Source: Actinacidiphila yeochonensis CN732
GTDB lineage: Bacteria; Actinomycetota; Actinomycetes; Streptomycetales; Streptomycetaceae
Direction of reading: 5' to 3'
Assembly: GCF_000745345.1 (NCBI RefSeq)
Contig: NZ_JQNR01000005.1
Location: forward strand, 620,001 to 684,000
DNA length: 64,000 nucleotides
Of this stretch, positions 47,667 to 58,100 are shown in pieces. The position numbers and the translations under genes were made by a program. How positions within the stretch are numbered: the first letter of the stretch is position 1; each line of letters starts with the position of its first letter. Under the pieces are notes generated by a model that was not told where the DNA came from, ran no database searches, and saw only the letters and a list, made by a program, of their open reading frames with translations.

Positions 47667-48424
47667 GGGGTGTCCTGGTGACGGGTGGCTCGCGCGGTAT
47701 CGGGCGGGCCGTCGCGCTGGCCTTCGCGCGTGGCGGCGACCGGGTCGCGGTGCAGTACGTCGGTCGGCGGGCGGACGCCGAGGAGACGGTGCGGCAGCTG
47801 CCGGGTGAGGGGCACGCGCTGCTTCAGGCCGATCTGGGCGAGCCCGGGGCGGCCGAGCGGGTGGTGGCCGAGGCGGTGGGCGCGCTGGGCGCGGTGGACG
47901 TGCTGGTGAACAACGCCGCCGTGGCGCCGTCGGCGGAGACCCGGCACCCGGTCGCGGAGACGCCGCTGGCGGACTGGCAGCGGGTCTGGCGGCGCATGCT
48001 CGACGTCAACCTGCTCGGTGCGGCCGACCTGAGCTGGGCGGTGGCCCGGCACCTGGTGGAGCGCGGCGCGGGCGGCGCGATCGTGAACGTGGGCTCGCGC
48101 GGCGCGTTCCGTGGCGAGCCCGACTTCCCGGCCTACGCGGCGTCCAAGGCCGCGCTCCACGCGCTCGGCCAGTCGCTTGCGGTGGCGCTGGCTCCGCACG
48201 GCGTCGCGGTCACCTCCGTCGCGCCCGGGTTCGTCGGCACCGAGCGGCAGGCGGCGAAGCTGTCCGGCCCGGACGGCGAACGGCTGCGGGCGGAGAGCCC
48301 GTTCGGCAGGGTCGGCACCCCGGAGGAGGTCGCCGCCACCGTGCACTTCCTGGCGTCCCCGGCGGCGGTCTGGGCCTCCGGGACCGTCGTCGACCTCAAC
48401 GGCGCCTCCCACCTGCGGATGTGA
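47663..48424 (+). CDS. Short-chain dehydrogenase/reductase
   Basis: 253 residues of a classical SDR: VLVTGGSRGIGRAVALAFAR (cofactor loop TGxxxGIG), DVLVNNAAVAPS (NNA), IVNVGSRGAFRGEPDFPAYA (Ser) with YAASKAALHALGQSLAVAL (YxxxK), SVAPGFVGTERQ. The basic residue after beta 2 (VGRRADAE) suggests NADPH. The substrate is unknown. GTG 47663 overlaps the DUF397-4 stop, a coupling to a regulator partner that is unusual for an SDR. Confidence 0.93.
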   Translation: MRGVLVTGGSRGIGRAVALAFARGGDRVAVQYVGRRADAEETVRQLPGEGHALLQADLGEPGAAERVVAEAVGALGAVDVLVNNAAVAPSAETRHPVAETPLADWQRVWRRMLDVNLLGAADLSWAVARHLVERGAGGAIVNVGSRGAFRGEPDFPAYAASKAALHALGQSLAVALAPHGVAVTSVAPGFVGTERQAAKLSGPDGERLRAESPFGRVGTPEEVAATVHFLASPAAVWASGTVVDLNGASHLRM

Positions 48425-48444
48425 TCCCGGGGCCGGGGCGGCGC

Positions 48445-50055
48445 TCACACCGCCGGGGTCCGCGAGAGCTGGCGGACGCCGGAGGTGACGGCCCAGGCGA
48501 AGACGGCGAGGGAGAAGACGGCGACGGTGACCGAGTCCCAGGGCTGGGGCAGGCGGCCGGAGCCCTTGAAGCCGCCGAGCCAGGACAGCAGGGTCAGCCC
48601 GGCGAGGTAGACGACGAGCCAGGCGCCGTCGCGCAGTTCGGCGCTCAGCGGCGCCGCCGCGCGGTCCCGGCGCAGCGCCAGGAAGAGCGGCAGCCCGACC
48701 AGGACGAGCGGCAGCGCCAGCCGCAGGTCGTGCCAGCCCGACCAGTAGACGAACTCGCCGGAGACGACGAAGGCCACCGGCGCGACCCAGCGCAGCCCCG
48801 GCACCCAGCCGGCCAGCCGGTCCGCGGAGGCCGAGCGGAAGACCGCAGCGGCCACCGTCGACGAGGCGTAGATCAGCAGGTACATGTCGCCCATGACGGC
48901 GACGATGGACTGCCAGCCGCCGAACGGCAGCAGGAACACCACGATGACGGCGAGGTTCAGCGCCAGCGCGCGGTGCGGGATGCCGAACCGGCCGTCCACC
49001 CGCATCACCGAGCGCGGCAGCAGCCCGTTCTTGGCGATGGCGTAGGTGTGCCGGGCGTCGATCGCCACCCCGACGTAGGCGGAGCCGCCGGGCGAGACGA
49101 CCGCGTCGGCGTAGAGCAGGCCGGCCAGCCAGTGCAGGTTGAGCAGCAGCGCGAGCTGGCCGAACGGCGAGTCGAAGTCGACGCCCGCCCAGCCGTGGCC
49201 GAGCAGCCGTTCGGGGACGGCGAGCAGGAAGGCCAGTTGCAGGCCGAGGTAGAGCAGCACGGACACGGCGATGCCGCTGAGCACGGAGGACGGGATGGTG
49301 CGCCGCGGGTCGCGGGCCTCGCCGGAGAAGTCGAGCGGGGCCTGGAAGCCGTTGACGGAGTAGACGATGCCGCCGGCGGACAGCGCGCTCAGGCAGGCCG
49401 CCCAGCCGTACGGCGCGAACCCGCCGTGGTCGGTGAGGCGGCCGGTGCCGTGCGCGCCGGAGGCCAGCAGGGCGGCCACCGTGAGGACGGGCATGACCAC
49501 CTTGAAGACCGACACCGCGTTGTTGACCCGGGAGAAGAGCCGCACCCCGAACCAGTTGAGCGCCGTGAGCAGCACGCTCAGCGCGAGCGCCAGGCCCAGC
49601 CCGGCGGCGGTGAGGGTGCTGCCGTTGTACACGCCCGGCAGGTAGTGCGCGGCGTACTGCATGATCGCGGTGATCTCGGCGGCGGTCCCGCCCACCGACA
49701 GCAGCACCGACCAGCCCACCATCGTGCCCACCAGCCGCCCGCTGGCGTACAGCGGCCAGCGGACCGTGCCGCCGCCCTCCGGCCGGTTCGCGCCCAGCTC
49801 CACCATGACCAGCGCCACCAGCGCGCTGAGCAGGCCGGCCGCCACCCAGGACAGCAGCGACGCCGGGCCGGCCGTCTGCGCCGCGTACATCGCGGCGAAG
49901 AGCCAGCCCGAGCCGAGGATGTTGGAGAAGCCGATCGCGGTCAGGGCCCAGTACCCGAGCCCTCGGCGCAGCTTGCGCTCCTGCGCGGCGGCCGCGTCGG
50001 CGCCGGCCGCCGAAAGGGCCGCGGCCGGGTCGTCCGGCACTCCGTCCTGCGCCAT
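48445..50055 (-). CDS. APC-superfamily amino acid permease
   Basis: 536 residues, twelve helices. GYWALTAIGFSNILGSGWLF is helix 1 with the substrate loop; GGIVYSVNGFQAPLDFSGEA, and TIPSSVLSGIAVSVLLYLGL are helix 6-7; SPGGSAYVGVAIDARHTYAI is the helix 8 region. It probably imports amino acids with protons. ATG 50055 with SD gaggag; the stop is 20 bases from the convergent SDR gene. Confidence 0.9.
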   Translation of the reverse strand: MAQDGVPDDPAAALSAAGADAAAAQERKLRRGLGYWALTAIGFSNILGSGWLFAAMYAAQTAGPASLLSWVAAGLLSALVALVMVELGANRPEGGGTVRWPLYASGRLVGTMVGWSVLLSVGGTAAEITAIMQYAAHYLPGVYNGSTLTAAGLGLALALSVLLTALNWFGVRLFSRVNNAVSVFKVVMPVLTVAALLASGAHGTGRLTDHGGFAPYGWAACLSALSAGGIVYSVNGFQAPLDFSGEARDPRRTIPSSVLSGIAVSVLLYLGLQLAFLLAVPERLLGHGWAGVDFDSPFGQLALLLNLHWLAGLLYADAVVSPGGSAYVGVAIDARHTYAIAKNGLLPRSVMRVDGRFGIPHRALALNLAVIVVFLLPFGGWQSIVAVMGDMYLLIYASSTVAAAVFRSASADRLAGWVPGLRWVAPVAFVVSGEFVYWSGWHDLRLALPLVLVGLPLFLALRRDRAAAPLSAELRDGAWLVVYLAGLTLLSWLGGFKGSGRLPQPWDSVTVAVFSLAVFAWAVTSGVRQLSRTPAV

Positions 50056-50389
50056 CACGACTCCTCGCCTCCGCCCGCGCCCGGCCCGGACCGCCCGCGG
50101 TGCCCTCCGCCCGGGGCCGCGCGCGGCCCGGGCCGGCGCCGCGGTCGGACGTCCACCCGGGAACGAAACCACGAAGCGCCGCCGCGTCACGGGGAGCGCG
50201 CCGAGGGGACCGCGACCCGAACCCGTCGGTGGGGTCGCGGGCACCGGCGCGACGGCCGGCCGGGGGCGGGGCTCACCGGCAGCCGGCCGGGGGCGGGGGC
50301 TCACGGACACCGGCGCGGCAGCCGACCGTCGGCGGGGATCGCGGCCGGGTCCGGAGCAGCGAGGAGGCGGGTCCGCGCGGCCAGCGGCC
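50056..50389. other. Intergenic stretch without a visible gene
   Basis: Very GC-rich, with a repeated block ccggccgggggcggggctca (about 50266 and 50287). No promoter or terminator could be assigned, although galE ends and the permease gene begins on the minus strand here. Confidence 0.5.
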
Positions 50390-51412
50390 TCAGGCGCCGT
50401 CGGCGTCCCGCGCGGCCAGCCGGCGCGCCCACTCCACGCGCCACGCGAGCGAGTCGCGGATGCCGTCCTCGACGCTCCTGGCCGCCTTCCAGCCCAGCAG
50501 CCGCGCGGCGGTCGCGTTCGCCGTGTAGGAGCCGTTGACGTCGCCGGGGCGCGGGGCGGCCTCCACCACGTCCAGCCGCTCCCCGACGACCTCCTCGAAC
50601 GCCCGCACCAGCTCGCGGACGGTGGTGCCGGTGCCGGTGCCGATGTTCACCACCTGGTACCCGGCGCCGCCGCCGGCCGGGAGGATCGCCGGGAAGCGCC
50701 GCAGCGCGGCGACGTGCGCCTGCGCCAGGTCCCAGACGTGGATGTAGTCGCGGATGCCGCTGCCGTCGCGGGTGGGCCAGTCGACGCCGGTGACCACGAA
50801 CGGCTCCTTGGCCGCGTACGCCTCGGTCAGCTTGCCCAGCGCGTGCGAGGGGGCCGGATTCTGCAGGCCGGTGCGGAGCGCGGGGTCGGCGCCGATCGGG
50901 TTGAAGTAGCGCAGCGAGATCACCCGCAGCGGCGAGGCGGCGGCGGTGTCCTGGAGGATCTGCTCCATCATCGCCTTGGTCCGCGCGTACGGGCTGGACG
51001 GCGCCACCTCCGACGTCTCGTCCACGACGACGTCGCCGGGCTCGGGCGCGTAGATCGCGGCCGAGGAGCTGAACAGCACCTGCTCGCAGCCGTTGCGCAG
51101 CAGGTGCTCCAGCAGGTCGACGGTCTTCGCCACGTTCTCGCGGTAGTAGCGCAGCGGTTCGGCCACCGACTCGGGGACGACGATCAGCGCGGCGCAGTGG
51201 ATCACCGCCCCGATGTCCGGGTGGTCGGCGAAGACGCGGTCGAGGAGGTCGCCGTCGGCGATGTCGCCCTCGTAGAACGCCCGCCCTTCGGTGAACTCGC
51301 GCCGCCCGGTGGAGAGGTTGTCGAGGATGACGGGCGTGATGCCCTCGTCGAGGCAGGCCGAGGCCACCGTGCTGCCGATGAAGCCGGCGCCGCCGGTGAT
51401 CAGGACTTTCAT
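50390..51412 (-). CDS. galE: UDP-glucose 4-epimerase
   Basis: 340 residues. MKVLITGGAGFIGSTVASAC (NAD loop GxxGxxG), VILDNLSTGRREF, VLFSSSAAIYAP (catalytic Ser region), SPYARTKAMMEQIL (YxxxK), SLRYFNPIGADP (the RYFN-GA motif of GalE). It interconverts UDP-glucose and UDP-galactose for sugar catabolism or glycan synthesis. ATG 51412 has SD gcgagg. Single gene, not in a Leloir gal cluster. Confidence 0.92.
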   Translation of the reverse strand: MKVLITGGAGFIGSTVASACLDEGITPVILDNLSTGRREFTEGRAFYEGDIADGDLLDRVFADHPDIGAVIHCAALIVVPESVAEPLRYYRENVAKTVDLLEHLLRNGCEQVLFSSSAAIYAPEPGDVVVDETSEVAPSSPYARTKAMMEQILQDTAAASPLRVISLRYFNPIGADPALRTGLQNPAPSHALGKLTEAYAAKEPFVVTGVDWPTRDGSGIRDYIHVWDLAQAHVAALRRFPAILPAGGGAGYQVVNIGTGTGTTVRELVRAFEEVVGERLDVVEAAPRPGDVNGSYTANATAARLLGWKAARSVEDGIRDSLAWRVEWARRLAARDADGA

Positions 51413-51569
51413 GCGCGGACCTCGCTTCGTGGCAGGTGCAGGCGCACGGTGCGGCGCCGCTCCCCATCCTGCCAGGGCCCGCCCCGGGCCCCGGGCGCCG
51501 CCGCCCGCCTCACCCGGGCGGGAGGGCCGGGGCGGCGAACCGGGACCGTCACCGGCGGGCGGCCGGCCG

Positions 51570-51641
51570 CTCGTGCACGGCCGACCGCTCGTGCACGGCC
51601 GACCGCTCGTGCACGGCCGACCGCTCGTGCACGGCCGACCG
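51570..51641. repeat. 18-bp tandem repeat, 4 copies
   Basis: ctcgtgcacggccgaccg starts at 51570, 51588, 51606 and 51624; the first three copies are perfect and the last ends in gaccgg. Each copy has the palindrome gtgcac. The array lies 7 bases after the stop of the downstream-oriented oxidase gene (51648). Confidence 0.93.
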
Positions 51642-51647
51642 GGCCGG

Positions 51648-52919
51648 TCAGTCCGAGCCGGGGGCCCGGCCGCCGTCCGTCCCGAGGACCGTGTCCGCGA
51701 TGTGCTCGGCGATGGCCATGGACGAGGTGGCGGCCGGGGAGGGCGCGTTGCGTACGGCGGTGACGGCGCCGGACCGGTGGATGACGAAGTCGTCCACCAG
51801 CGAGCCGTCCGCGCCGAGCGCCTGCGCGCGCACCCCGGCGCCGCCGCGCACCACGTCCGCCGGGCCGATGCCGGGCACGTAGGCCGCCGCGTCCCGCATG
51901 TACGCGCGCACCGACAGCGAGCCGCGCACCTCCTTCAGCCCGGTGCGCCAGTGCCGCCGGGCCAGCCGCCGCGTGCCGGGGAACGCGGCGATCCGCAGCA
52001 GCTCGCGCGGGTCCACGTCGGTGCGCCGGTAGCCCTCGCGGGCCAGCGCCAGGACGGCGTTGGGGCCGACCTCCACCGAGCCGTCGACGCGGCGGGTGAA
52101 GTGCACGCCGAGGAACGGGTAGCGGGGGTCGGGCACCGGGTAGACCAGGCCGCGCACCAGGTGCGCCTTGGCCGGCACCACCGTCATGTACTCGCCGCGG
52201 AAGGGGACGATCCGCAGTTCGTCAGCGTCAGCAGCGTCGGCGTCGTCCGTGGCGGCGTCGGTGGTGGCGTCGGTGGCGAGCCGGGCGACGCGGTCGCTGT
52301 GCAGGCCCGCGCAGAGCACCAGCCGGTCGACGGTGAGGACGTCGCCCGCGCCGGACGCCACCTCGACCCGCCCGCCGCCGGTCCGGGTGACGCGGGTGAC
52401 GGGGAAGCCCAGCCGCACCTCGCCGCCGGACGCCTCGACGTCGCGGGCGAAGGCGCGGGCGACGGCGGTGTAGTCGGTGATCGCGGTGCGCGGGGAGTGC
52501 ACGGCCGCGAGGCCCGCCGCGTACGGCTCGATCCCGGCGATCCCCGCCCGGTCGACCCGCCGCACGCCCGGCACCCCGTTGCGCACCGCGTTGGCGTGCA
52601 GCGCCGCCAGCCGCGGCAGCTCCTCGTCCCGCACGGCCACGACGAGCTTGCCGCACTCCTCGTACGGCAGCCCGCGCTCCTGGCAGAACTCGCGGAGCAG
52701 CGCCATGCCCCGGGTGCAGAGCCGGGCTTTGAGGCTGCCCGGCGGGTAGTAGATCCCGGCGTGCACCACACCGGAGTTGTGGCCGGTCTGGTGGACGGCG
52801 ACGTCCGCCTCCTTCTCCAGCACCACCACGCGGGTACCGGGACGGCGCAGCGCGATCTCCCGCGCCGCGGCCAGCCCGACGATGCCGGCGCCGACGACGC
52901 CGACCGTCTCGTCCGCCAT
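51648..52919 (-). CDS. lhgO: L-2-hydroxyglutarate oxidase (FAD-dependent)
   Basis: 423 residues. VGVVGAGIVGLAAAREIALR (FAD dinucleotide fold), VVVLEKEADVAVHQTGHNSG, VVHAGIYYPPGSLKARLCTR (the HQTGHNSGVVH-GIYY signature of LhgO), FRGEYMTVVPAKAHLVRGLV, YPVPDPRYPFLGVHFTRRVD. It oxidises L-2-hydroxyglutarate to 2-oxoglutarate. An Ala/Thr/Asp-rich insert (ATDATTDAATDDADAADADE) sits before the FRGEY motif and is not part of the fold. ATG 52919 (gaggtc SD-like). Confidence 0.93.
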   Translation of the reverse strand: MADETVGVVGAGIVGLAAAREIALRRPGTRVVVLEKEADVAVHQTGHNSGVVHAGIYYPPGSLKARLCTRGMALLREFCQERGLPYEECGKLVVAVRDEELPRLAALHANAVRNGVPGVRRVDRAGIAGIEPYAAGLAAVHSPRTAITDYTAVARAFARDVEASGGEVRLGFPVTRVTRTGGGRVEVASGAGDVLTVDRLVLCAGLHSDRVARLATDATTDAATDDADAADADELRIVPFRGEYMTVVPAKAHLVRGLVYPVPDPRYPFLGVHFTRRVDGSVEVGPNAVLALAREGYRRTDVDPRELLRIAAFPGTRRLARRHWRTGLKEVRGSLSVRAYMRDAAAYVPGIGPADVVRGGAGVRAQALGADGSLVDDFVIHRSGAVTAVRNAPSPAATSSMAIAEHIADTVLGTDGGRAPGSD

Positions 52920-53135
52920 CGCGGACCTCCTCGCTGCTGTGCCGGCTCGTGCGCGGTGCGGGCTGTTGTTCCAGCTCTCCCAGTGTGGCGCTGCGGGGTC
53001 CCGTCCTGGTTGCCGTCGGGGCGGGTTCAGGGGTCGGGCACGGGAAGCCGGGACGCGACCGTCCCCCGACCGGCCGTACGGGGCCTGTCGGGGGTCGGCG
53101 GTCCGGGGTCCCCGCGGGGGCCGGGGCGGGTGCGC

Positions 53136-54074
53136 TCAGGCGGCCTCCGGCGGGGTCCTGCTCATGCGCCAGCCGTCGCAGCGCGGGCCGACGAGGTCCG
53201 CGGGCCAGTCGGCGAGGGCCACGGCGGCGTCCTGGACCGCGTCGCCGAAGGCGACGACGGCCGCGTGCGGGTCGGGCGCCTTCCGCAGCTCGGACCAGGG
53301 CAGCAGGACGAGCCCGGCGTCCGGGTTCCAGGCCGCGCCGGGCACGCCCCAGGACCGGTCGCCGAGGCCGTCCGGCTGCGGCCAGATGTAGGCGTACATC
53401 CCCGGCACCGGCGCCTGGTCGCTGCCGAAGGAGAACCCGACGGCCAGGTAGTGCCGGCGCTGGGCGTTGCGCAGGAAGACGGGGCCCTGCGAGGGCGGCG
53501 GGGCCGGGCGCGGCAGGTGGCGGGTGGCGGAGAGGTCGAAGCCGCCCCACATCAGTCCCACCGGCGGGTTGTGGCCGAGGAAGGGTGCCTGCCACTCCTC
53601 CAGGGCGCCGGCCGCGAGGTCCAGCGCGGTCCACATCAGCCGGGCGCTCGCGGGGTCCCAGACGCGTTCGGCGCGGTCGTCGTGGATCTTCTCCGGGGCG
53701 TCCGGGATCTCGCACAGCGCCGGGCTGCCGGGCCCGCGGATGCCGAGCTCCGCCGCCGCCGCGCAGAAGGAGTCGTAGAACGCGGACGCGGTGCCCGTGG
53801 CGAGCGGCAGCGTCCGGGTGCCGGTGTCCGCCTCGATGAGCACGTCGCCGTCGAGCAGGCGGTAGTGGACGGTGAAGGTCGCCCCGGGCTGCCGCAGCAC
53901 CGGCGTCCTGAGGCCGCGCGGGGTGACGCCGAGGACGATGTTGCCCCAGCCGACCTCGAACGGCTCGTCCAGCGTGTACTTGCCGGCGACCTGCACCAGC
54001 CGGTTCAGGTAGGCGGCCGTGGGGGCGATGGCCTGGTACTCCAGCGCGGGCCACGCGCGGGTCGGTGCGTTCAC
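53136..54074 (-). CDS. DUF5996 family protein
   Basis: 312 residues. WPALEYQAIAPTAAYLNRLV, GWGNIVLGVTPRGLRTPVLR, VHYRLLDGDVLIEADTGTRT, FLGHNPPVGLMWGGFDLSAT, SFGSDQAPVPGMYAYIWPQP and LLPWSELRKAPDPHAAVVAF are the blocks of this family, which has no known function. Start GTG 54074 has a strong SD (gggagg). Stands alone. Confidence 0.85.
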   Translation of the reverse strand: MNAPTRAWPALEYQAIAPTAAYLNRLVQVAGKYTLDEPFEVGWGNIVLGVTPRGLRTPVLRQPGATFTVHYRLLDGDVLIEADTGTRTLPLATGTASAFYDSFCAAAAELGIRGPGSPALCEIPDAPEKIHDDRAERVWDPASARLMWTALDLAAGALEEWQAPFLGHNPPVGLMWGGFDLSATRHLPRPAPPPSQGPVFLRNAQRRHYLAVGFSFGSDQAPVPGMYAYIWPQPDGLGDRSWGVPGAAWNPDAGLVLLPWSELRKAPDPHAAVVAFGDAVQDAAVALADWPADLVGPRCDGWRMSRTPPEAA

Positions 54075-54220
54075 GGGGGGCCTCCCGTCGGACGGGGAAC
54101 GGCGGACCAGCGCCGGCGCGCATCGCTTCCAGTCTCGTACGGCTGCCCGCGTCGCGCCCGGCGGGCGACCGCCGCGAACACGCCGACCGCGGCGCGTGCC
54201 CGCCGGGTGACCGTACGGGG

Positions 54221-54979
54221 TCACTCGCCGGCGACGACCAGCCGGTAGCCGTAGTCGACGCTCTCCCGCTCCAGCAGGTCGGCGTGGCGGCGGTGCCAGG
54301 CCCCGGAGGCGAGGTCGGCGCGCAGCCGCTCTACGGCCGGCTCGACGACGGAGGGCGGCAGCTGCGCGAAGGTGGAGTTGGCCTGCCGTACGGCGGGGTC
54401 GAGGAAGTGCTCGGGGCGCCGCCAGAAGGCGGTCTGGAAGCCGTCGGTGAGGTCGTGCGGGATCGGGAAGGGCAGCACGGTGTGCGCGCCGAGCCCGTCC
54501 ACGACCTGCTCCAGCGGTGCGAAGCGGGCCTCGTCCATGGCGCTGATCTCCGGCAGGTACTCCTCCAGCCACAGCCGCGGCCGGTGCGCCGGGTCCCAGG
54601 TGAACACGGCCTGCCGCCGGGCCACTCGGCGCAGCTCCGCCAACCCGGCGCGCGGGTCGGGCCAGTGATGGACCGTCATCACGGCCATAGCCGCGTCGAA
54701 CGCGCCGTCCGAGAAGGGCAGTTCCCCGGCGGTGGCCCGCACCTTCAGCCTCCCCGGGTGCTGGTCGAGCATCACCCGCGAAGGGTCGACGGCCGTCACC
54801 TCGGCGTCCTCCGGCTCGTAGGAGCCCGTCCCGGCGCCGACGTTGACAACCGTGCGGGCGCCGGCCAGCGCCCGGCCGATCAGGGCGTGCAGCCGGGGGT
54901 CGGGGCGGCGGACGCCGTGGTAGCCGACGCCGATCCGGTCGTAGGTGGCCGACGGTCCGCCGGCCGTGGTGGTGTCCAT
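54221..54979 (-). CDS. SAM-dependent methyltransferase (class I)
   Basis: 252 residues. YDRIGVGYHGVRRPDPRLHA, TVVNVGAGTGSYEPEDAEVT (motif I), VTAVDPSRVMLDQHP (acidic end of beta 2), ATAGELPFSDGAFDAAMAVM (motif IV region), TVHHWPDPRAGLAELRRVAR. This matches the Ubi/Coq5-like group with small-molecule substrates. ATG 54979. It is followed by a 147-base gap to the DUF5996 gene on the same strand. Confidence 0.92.
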   Translation of the reverse strand: MDTTTAGGPSATYDRIGVGYHGVRRPDPRLHALIGRALAGARTVVNVGAGTGSYEPEDAEVTAVDPSRVMLDQHPGRLKVRATAGELPFSDGAFDAAMAVMTVHHWPDPRAGLAELRRVARRQAVFTWDPAHRPRLWLEEYLPEISAMDEARFAPLEQVVDGLGAHTVLPFPIPHDLTDGFQTAFWRRPEHFLDPAVRQANSTFAQLPPSVVEPAVERLRADLASGAWHRRHADLLERESVDYGYRLVVAGE

Positions 54980-55173
54980 GGCCCGAGTCCACCAGACCGG
55001 CGGTGCTGGAGCCAGAGCCGGGACGGCCGGAACCAGGCCCGGAGCCCCGCGAACGCGGCGCGCCTCCCGCCCGGGCCCCGGGCGGGGCTCTGGGCGGGAG
55101 GCGCGCGGTCGTACGGCGTCGAGCCGGGGCGGTGCCGGGGCAGGGCCGGTGCCGGGGCGGGGCCCCGGGCGGC

Positions 55174-58100
55174 TCAGGTGTAGTAGCCGAACAGGTCGGC
55201 GATCACGTCCGTGGAGCCCTGGTTGATCCGGAAGTCGACCTTGCCGTCGACGACCGGGACGGTCACCAGGTTCGCGATCGTCTGGTTCGCGGACCAGTTG
55301 AGGTTGGACGAGGTGGGCCGGGCGGTGCCGTCGGGGTAGACGGTCATGTATCCGCCGGTGGACTCGCGGGTCGCGGTGACGTTGAGGACCACCGCCTTGG
55401 CCGTCGCCAGCCGGCCGCCGTCCGCCAGGCTCAGCGAGAGCGTGCCGGTGGAGACGAGCTGGGCCGCCGACGGGACGCCGGTGCCGTAACGGGTGTCGAG
55501 CAGCCGTACCGGGCCCGCCGGGTGGAAGACCGCCCCGCCGCCGCCGGCCCGGTAGTAGCCGAAGACGTCGGCGACGAGGTGCGCGGAGCCGGTGCCGGCG
55601 TTGTAGAGGTCCACGGTGCCGTTCTTGCCGATCGGCACGACCACCATGTTGGGTACCGCCTTGTTCGCGACCCAGTTGAGGTTGGACGTCTTGGGCCGGG
55701 TGGTGCCGCCCGGGTAGGCGGTCAGGTACCCGCCGGTGGACTCGGCGGCGGCGGTGACGTTGAGCACCACGGCGGTGGCTCCGGTGGCCGGTACCCCGCC
55801 GGCGCCGGCGACCTTGAGCGCCAGCGTGCCGCCGCCCTTGACCGGGGTGGTGGTGCCGACGCCGATCCTCGCGCGGGTGTCGAGCACCCGGGTCGGGCCG
55901 GTGGGGTAGTAGGTGGCGCCGGCCGTGCCGGCGGAGAAGTAGCCGAAGACGTCGGCCACGAAGTGCGTCGTGCCGGAGCTGGAGTTGACCAGGTCGACCT
56001 TGCCGTTCGCGCCGACCGGCACGATCACCAGGTTCGGCACGCTGTGCCCGGCGGTCCAGTTGAGGTTGGAGCCGGTGGGCCGTGCGGTGCCGTCGGGGTA
56101 GGCGATCAGGTACCCGCCGGCGGACTCACCGGTGGCGGTGAGGTTGAGCACCACGGCGGTGACGCCGCTGGAGGGCACCGCGCCGCCCGCGCTGCCCGTC
56201 ACCTTCAGGACCAGCTTGCCGTTGGCCGCGACCGGGGTGGTGGTGCTGACGCCGGTCTTCGCGCGGGTGTCGAGCACCCGGGTCGGGGTGACCGGGGTGA
56301 AGGTGCCGCTCGCGGGGGCGGGAACGGCCGCGCACAGGCCGGCGACGGTGGCCCGCGCGTTCTGCGGGGTGCCGAGGCCGGTGGTGAGGTCGTAGCCGGC
56401 GGCGGCGGTGTAGCGGCCGGCCGGCTGGATGCCGTACTCGGGGATGACGTTGTCGCCGTCGGTGATGTCGTGGAAGTCGGCCGCCGGCAGCTTGTAGAGG
56501 GCGGGGTTGACGAAGCCGACCGGTCCGTCGGCCGCGCAGCCGAGGTCGAGGTCGGCCTGCGCGGCGATGGCCGCCCACGTCGGGGAGGCGCCGCTGGTAC
56601 CGCCGATGATGTACCAGTCGGCATCCTTCGTCCCCTCACCCCAGACGACGAGGTAGCCGGTCGCCGGGTCCGCCAGCGCGGCGACGTCCGGCACCTGCCG
56701 GCAGGTGTGCCCGGCGGGCGCGGAGCAGGCGTCGACGTAGCCGGGGCCCCGCTGTCCGGCCTGGTAGCCGGTGGCGGAGTCGAGGCTGAAGTGCGAGGAG
56801 ACGCCGCCGCCGGTGGCGCCGGGGACCAGCTCCGGGTCGTTCCTGTTGTTCCACACCGTCTGGTCGGCGCCGGACCCCTTCATGGAGGTGCCGCCGACGC
56901 CCAGCACGTAGGGCTGCCCGGCCGGGTCGTCCACCGACACCTGGGTGCCCTTGGGGTCGTCCGTGGAGGCGTTGAAGAAGCAGTCGCCGGAACCCTCGTC
57001 GCCCGAGGCGGCGGTGACCGTCTGGCCCTGGGCGGCGGCCTCGGCGAAGATCTTGTTCTCGGCGTCGAGGAAGGCGCTGCCCGCCTCGTCCGTGCAGGCT
57101 CCCCAACTGGTGGAGATCACCTTGACCTTGTTGTCCGTCACCATCTTCTGGTAGACGTCCAGCACCTGCTGCTGGGTGGCGTTGTCGGCGTCGGGGCCCT
57201 CGTAGACGGTCAGGGACGCCTGCGGGACCAGGCCGATCAGGTCCTCGATGTCCAGGGCCGACTCGATGCCGACGTCCGTGAACGGGTTGTTCGGGTCCGG
57301 TTGGTCGGCCGCGTACTTCGGCCCGCCGTCCACCTTCACGGTACTGACGGAGACGTCGGTGCCCAGGCACGCCTGATAGGCGGCGATGTCCTGGGCGCCG
57401 AAGTTCTCCAGCTCGAAGAGGCCGACGGAGACGCCGGTGCCGACGTCCGGCTGGTCGGCCATGCCGTAGGCGTCGGCCAGCGACCGGGGGCTCCAGTAGT
57501 CCTGGGTGTCGGTGTGCCCGTTCTCGGTGAGCTCGGACGTCGCGTCGGCGCACAGGCCGGGCGTCTGCCCGGTGACGTGCGGCGCCGTGGCACGGGCTCC
57601 GCTGCCCCCGGCTCCGCTGACCCCGGCAGCGGTGCTCCCGGCGGCCGTGGTGCTCCCGGCAGCGGTGCTCCCGGCGGTGGTGCTCCCGGCAGCGGTGCTC
57701 CCGGCGGTGGTGCTCCCGGCGGCGTGGGGCAGCGGGGCGGCCTTCCGGATCTGCGCGGACAGGTGCGGCGTGAGGTTCGCGAGCGTGTCCAGGCCGGTGA
57801 CGCCGGTGACGGCGGGCGCGGCGTCGGCGGCCAGCGCGGGCGCGGCCGTGTTGAGGATGCCGTGCCGGCCGTCGGAGGCGCGGTAGCCGGTGAATCCGGT
57901 GTGCAGGGCCTTGGACGCGGCGGCGACGGTGGTCCGCACCGGCAGCGTCAGGCCGTCGGCGGAGAGCGTGCCGGCGGTGAGGCCCTGGTGCTTCAGCGCC
58001 GCCCGGACGCGGGCCACGGTCGCGGTGGTCGGGCCGAACTCCGGGCCGAACTGCCCCGTTTTGAGGTAGTGATGGTACAGCGGCGAGCCGGGCGTGGACA

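Noticed and set aside
48421..50538. Long plus-strand frame opposite the amino acid permease
   Set aside because: Hydrophilic Arg/Gln/Asp composition with no family resemblance; membrane protein on the other strand is clear.
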